A stretch of DNA of 64,000 nucleotides from Aldrovandia affinis. Its lineage: Eukaryota; Chordata; Actinopteri; Notacanthiformes; Halosauridae. This document shows, in pieces, positions 59,247 to 64,000 of this stretch. The position numbers and the translations under genes are program-made. The DNA is taken from assembly GCA_029706075.1 (NCBI GenBank), contig JAINUG010000196.1:1025001-1089000 (forward strand), read 5' to 3'. The notes under the pieces were generated by a model. It did no database searches, had not been told where the DNA came from, and worked only from the letters and a program-made list of their open reading frames with translations. Positions within the stretch are counted from its first letter, which is position 1, and each line of letters opens with the position of its first letter.

Positions 59247-59869
59247 TATTAGGCTGACAAAAAATGATAAACAATGTTTTTGTTTTTTTCTGGTTTATCG
59301 CCCTCTCAGGAGGAAATCTAAGAGCAGGAAAATATTAGTTGGCTAGCTAGCTTGCCATTTACTATCCAAAAGCAAACGTTTGTGTGTAATATAACCTGAT
59401 TCTGTGAGCTGTTACAAGCTGCCTTGCTACAAACAACCGGTAGCTAGCTAAGTTAATTATATGGAGGTGTTTTTTTGTCATTTCTGGTTTCTGCTCCTGA
59501 CTATTCGGAACCACCTCGGTGAGGTTTGCAAAATGTATTTGGTTTCTCTGTCTCGGCAGCAATTTAATTAGGTGCAGGGAGAGTTGGGCATATATAGAGG
59601 ACAAATATAGGCCATTGCAGTGCAGATGTTGCAGAATGACTGCATTTCTGGAGGGAACTTACAGGGGGCATCCATCTGTGATCTCGAGAGCAAAATTCTT
59701 GATCTCAAAGTCCAACTTGCTGAACTCGGCTGTGGTACGGTATTGCTGGAGTGCCAGGAACTTATTAGTATGCCCTTTAGAGAGTTTGTTTGCATTCTGA
59801 AGTCACTGCCAGGCCTGGAAGAAGAAATGTAAGTAAGAAAAGTAATACATTGAAGTTCCCTTGTTTAAA

Positions 59870-60400
59870 TGCTAGAAGCATAAAACATACATGGAACAGA
59901 AGACTTTAATGATTAATGGCGTTATGGACATGGTATGGGCATTGGACAGAGAATAATACAATGTAGAGGGGTACAAATTGACCAGGAAGGATGGAACAAA
60001 TAAAAGAAGTGGGGGTTTGGCCCTTTATGAAAGAAAATCTAAATATGCAGGAAATCCAGGAATTAACCCACTCATTCCTTGTGAGGACATCTGGGAGAAT
60101 ATGAGAAGGGCCTTAATATAGGAGTATGCTATAGGCCACCAGCTATATACTAAAATACTATGCTCTATGGAAACATGCAACAAGCTTGTCAAAAAGGAGA
60201 GACATTAATAATGGGTGACTTCAATTACCCCTCTAAATTGGGAAGTTGGTGTCAGGACAGGTTAAATAGGAAGAGGTGTTTTTAGATGTGGTAAATGACT
60301 GTTTTTGGTGCAGTCTGTTAGTCAGCCTATGAGAGGGAAATCAATTCTGGATCTGATTTTGTGTAAACAGAATGACAGAACTTTCAAGGCATTGACTAAC
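59870..60400 (+). pseudogene. CR1-type LINE endonuclease fragment
   Basis: Plus-strand residues GGLALYERKSKYAGNPG, then a YRPPAIY-like and a GDFNYPSKLGSW-like stretch recall the APE-type endonuclease domain of CR1 LINEs. Several stops and frame shifts. It may be an independent fragment from the piece at 47955. Confidence 0.6.
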
Positions 60401-62500
60401 AGCCAGGTTTCTCTGTAGTCCCCATTGCATAGCTGTCTGTAGATGGTTATTCCTGAGAATAAGGCTGTCGTGACATGAACTGAGGTACTTTGCAACAACA
60501 TTTTGTGATGATTTGTTTTGCATCACTGGGACAGCGCCTAGCACCTAGGAGAGCACAATACAAAATGTGGATTGTGAAATGCCTAGGCGATATCAGCACT
60601 AAGCAAAATACTGCTTGCTTTCAGGTATTCTTAAAATTCTCATACGATTTGAGTGTCTGAATTAAGGCATGCTTTAGTAAATCAGACAGAATACTTGGTC
60701 TCATTTACAAAATGTCCACCCTGTTTTAGCACATTCAACCCAGGTATACATATGCATGAACAGTGATGTAACCCCCGTCAATTACAACCTAATTGTGATT
60801 TTACCCATTGCGACCATTTTGTAAATTCACCACAGATCTTGCGACCTTGTAGCGACTGCTTTTGCAATCCTTTAGTAAATCTGGCCCTTAATCTATTCAA
60901 GCTTAGCAAACTTTAGAAGTTCGTACCCTCATCTTAAAAATGCAAAAACTGCTATTTAGGTCTATATATTTTTTTGAGTGAAAGAACATTGATATACTCA
61001 CCCCCGAGTGCAATCAATTTCTATTTAAAATGCCATTTAAAGTTTAAATGACATTGACATATGTTCACATGAAATGCAATTTTCCATCACTGTTGACTTT
61101 CCTTGGCCAAGCAAACAAGGGTGAATTGTTACCTTCATTGGTTCAATTTACTGTTACTCTTTTGGTTCAGTTTTCAGGTCAGGTATGGGCTTCTCTGAAG
61201 AAAGATCCCTTCTCTGAACATTACCCAGGCCCTGTGAATCCCTTTTGTAATTTGAATCTGCATTTAATTCTGTTTCATGAATCAGCATTATATTCTGATT
61301 CACCTGGAGAAAGGTAAGTGTTTGAAGGTGGTGGGGGAGTGTTGATTTCAGGTCCCAAGATTTTCTGTTCATCAAAGTCATTTAGTAAATGTTTTATAAA
61401 CCAATCTTTATCCTCAATTTTTTTTCTTATCTCTCAATTTGGAATGCCCAGTCCTATTCTTAAGTCGTATTTTTATTACTGAAACTTCCCTGTCAATTCG
61501 GAAGAGCAAATTTGGCTCCTCTTCAAAGCACGTGCTGTCTTTTCCCTCAAGTTCATCAGCTGAGCTGTGCGGTCATTGCATCAGAGGAATACACTTCATG
61601 TGCAACTGGTACAGATCCTGCAGGTGCCTCATTGTCCAGAAGAGGCACTCTTGCGTAATGGAACATGGATGGCCCTGATGGCTGAAATTCTTCTTCTCTG
61701 GGTGACACTACAACCAATTATGTGCTGCTGTGCAGTCCACAGTTGACAGTGGCATGGAAAGCATTTGACACTAGATCGTGGGGTGCATCACTACTCTGAA
61801 AACCAGTGCTTTAGCAGGACTTGCCACTCAGCACCCGTAAATCTAACATGTTCCATCTGGTTCTTCTTGGCTCTGGTTCTAGGTCTGATGCCACCTCCCA
61901 TATTGGACCCCTGGTAGAATCCCCCCTCCATGCTGGCAGATGTGGAGAGAGGGAGAATGTTGGCGGCGGGTGAATATCTCGCCCAGCTCCCTGCACGCTC
62001 TGCTTCAGCCGAGATTGTGATATGCATCTGAGACCAATTACCATGTATACTTTTCTAATGTGGTTCTAAGCAGCGCCTGTGACTTGCCTCATGATTTATT
62101 GGGACAGGGAGAACCTCTCTCACTCTCACTGCAGCAAGCTGTACCAGAGCAGCCTGCCACTCAACAGCTAAGGTGACTCACCGACTTCAAGGTGGGTGTG
62201 GATTGGCCTGGGGCATTAGCAAAAAAAAAAAAACTGAAGAAAGAAAATACAAAAATGAGAAAAGAGCATACCACCCTCACTGTCACATTTAAAATTTTGT
62301 ATAAACAATATGGAATATATTTTGGGGGGGTGTGGGGGGCATTGTATGAAGCTCAGGCAGTCTGTAGGCATAATCCAACACAGCATTCAGTCATATATAG
62401 CCAGCTGTGGCTCAGGCCTGGTCAACCTGGTTCCAGCTCTACAGTGAGAAAGGGGCAGAATGAGGCAGCCTGGTTCCAGCTGTGTGTTTTAAATGGGTAA
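60400..62500. other. Non-coding DNA, no confident feature
   Basis: No recognised exon. Minus-strand frames at 61791-62044 are short and of no known family. A poly-A-like run is at 62220. Confidence 0.45.
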
Positions 62501-62720
62501 AATTGTTCCAGTTCTTTTTTTAATTTTTATTTCTGTACCTGATTTTTTCCCTGTTTTTCTCATCACTTGAGCTCGAGGTTGCCCTCAAAAGGGGAGCTCA
62601 TGCCAGCTCTCCCTCCCCCCTCCCCCTGGGGCGGACAGCCAAACGCTGCGCCCAATTGGGGCTCCCCACCAGGGCTGGTCTGATATTGTCAGGTTTTGAC
62701 CAAGACCATGATAGGCAGCT
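62500..62720 (-). repeat. Dispersed GC-rich repeat family, copy 4
   Basis: CCTGGGGCGGACAGCCAAAC and AGCTCTCCCTCCCCCCTC are the reverse complement of the core of the copies at 6424 and 30585. Confidence 0.65.
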
Positions 62721-63428
62721 CAGACTCATAAAGGACCAGCTAATATGGGTGCGTTAGACCGCGGTTCCGGTTCAACAGTGGGAAAGGGGTAAAAGAGGTA
62801 GGACCTGCATAATTCATAGAAGGTTGTAGTGCTCACACAGTGCTGTTACCAAATGGAGCTAATGGACATCTTGAATTAGCCTAACGAGTTTGGCTTTCTC
62901 TTCCCAGAATTGAGTGTGATAGTGATTTAAGGAGTTGAGTTGCCCTGCCGCCTACAAACCTTCAGCAGCACAAACCTTGAAACATCAAAATCAAAAAAGT
63001 TGCCTTGAGTGAGCTTGTCCACTTTCTTTTCATAAGACATTGGAGGACATAAAATAGTCCAAAGGGAAGCACTGACTGACAGTTTTCTGAACAGTAACAG
63101 CTCACTTGGGGAATTACAAAGTGAATTATACTGACATTTTTTGAGAGACGGAACACCTTCACCCTTCCGCATAAAAATCCACACAGGAGTGTCATTCTGT
63201 AGGTGGCAAGGGCTTTAAAAAACCTGTGGGCACACCTGCATGATCTTTCAAACTTCTGCAAAGATAGCCAGGCAGGATAAGGGGAAAAGGGTGATATATT
63301 TGATGAATGTACTGGTAAGAATCAGAACTCAGAACTGCACTTTGGGAAATGACCACATGATGATTGGAAGCCCTTAACTTTATGTGAGTAACATTCAGTG
63401 TTCCCAGTTCCCAGAGTTCCAAGTTTTA

Positions 63429-63961
63429 GGCTGGCGTTAGGCTACAGGATGCAACTTTTACTCAACTTTGGTTGCATCAACTAGTTGCGTGTGATGCCAT
63501 TAACGTTAGCAGTCATTACCATACACAAACACATTACCATACACACAAGGTCCTACCACTATCAACAAAGTTTGCCAGTATGATACTTTAGCAACCTAAA
63601 AAATGTCAGCTAGTTATCGATTTGGCTACCATTAAAACTTTGATATAGGCTATTTTATAATTCTCTTGTCCTTCTGTCCCTTATTATATAGTTATACAAA
63701 TCTTGATAAAACTCAATTAAGATAATTTATTTTTCTTGAGCCCATATAGGATTTTCTCTCCATTTCACTAACGTTATATCAATGTATAACTTAATGTCCA
63801 GCTCGCTTGTGAAAGAATGGAAATCCAGGCAGCGCTTGGGATGACACACATGATCAATATCTGCATGTTGATTGGTTGTTGCGTGAAGTTGGTTGCATGA
63901 ATTTGAACATCTCATCTTGTCGCAGCTAAGTGTGTTAAAGTTGCATTGTGTAACGCCAGCC
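63429..63961. mobile_element. Harbinger-like MITE
   Basis: Ends GGCTGGCGTTA and TAACGCCAGCC are perfect inverted repeats flanked by TTA on both sides (63426-63428 and 63962-63964), the 3-base target preference of PIF/Harbinger. Subterminal GGATGCAAC and GTTGCATTG also mirror each other. No transposase inside. Confidence 0.8.
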
Positions 63962-64000
63962 TTAGGTACTGAGTTGCAAGTTTGAAGTCCCAGATAAGGC

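Noticed and set aside
61791-62044. Overlapping minus-strand frames of 77-78 residues
   Set aside because: No recognised family and no convincing splice sites in phase; left as unexplained non-coding DNA.

Overview
This is vertebrate, almost certainly teleost fish, nuclear DNA. It has GT-AG introns, a vertebrate multi-exon RhoGEF gene, tRNA-derived SINEs with L2-type tails, L2 and CR1 LINE pieces, Tc1/mariner, pogo, hAT-like and Harbinger-like DNA transposons, and long CA, GA and GATA-like simple repeats. No bacterial or phage features are present. The species cannot be fixed from the sequence; the SINE and L2 style would suit an early-branching teleost such as an eel or tarpon relative (low confidence).

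Region 1 (about 1-19.2 kb, + strand) is the 3' half of a RhoGEF gene best recognised as arhgef12 (LARG). Eighteen coding exons with consistent splice phases run from 316 to a stop codon at 16783-16785 and encode the last 760 or so residues. They cover the linker, the DH (Dbl homology) domain, the PH domain and the C-terminal tail ending in Asp-Lys-Ser. The PDZ and RGS-like domains lie upstream of the window. A 3'UTR of about 2.4 kb probably follows. The introns hold a 28-bp minisatellite, LINE and SINE fragments and a decayed hAT-like copy. They also hold two unusual structures: an inverted second copy of the terminal exon, and a tandem array made from an exon-intron boundary.

Region 2 (about 19.2-38 kb) is intergenic and rich in transposons. 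A Tc1 element with an open 351-residue transposase frame sits inside another inverted-repeat element (26.6-29.05 kb). A nested pile at 30-37.9 kb holds fossil Ty3/Gypsy LTR parts, an L2 reverse transcriptase piece, a pogo-type transposase with a PHD finger, and ends of hAT-like elements.

Region 3 (about 38-64 kb) has no coding exon I can defend. A possible TATA box, a long leader-like stretch and a strong splice donor at 40914/40915 look like a 5' untranslated first exon. In vertebrates grik4 commonly lies next downstream of arhgef12 in the same orientation, so this may be grik4 exon 1 followed by a long first intron; that is inference from synteny. The remainder holds Tc1-like, hAT-like and Harbinger-like non-autonomous elements, CR1 fragments and simple repeats.

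The most interesting signals are the inverted terminal-exon duplication (13.02-16.86 kb), which could fold the pre-mRNA around two exons, and the repeat array built from a splice donor (8.16-8.32 kb). I found no convincing undescribed multi-gene system.
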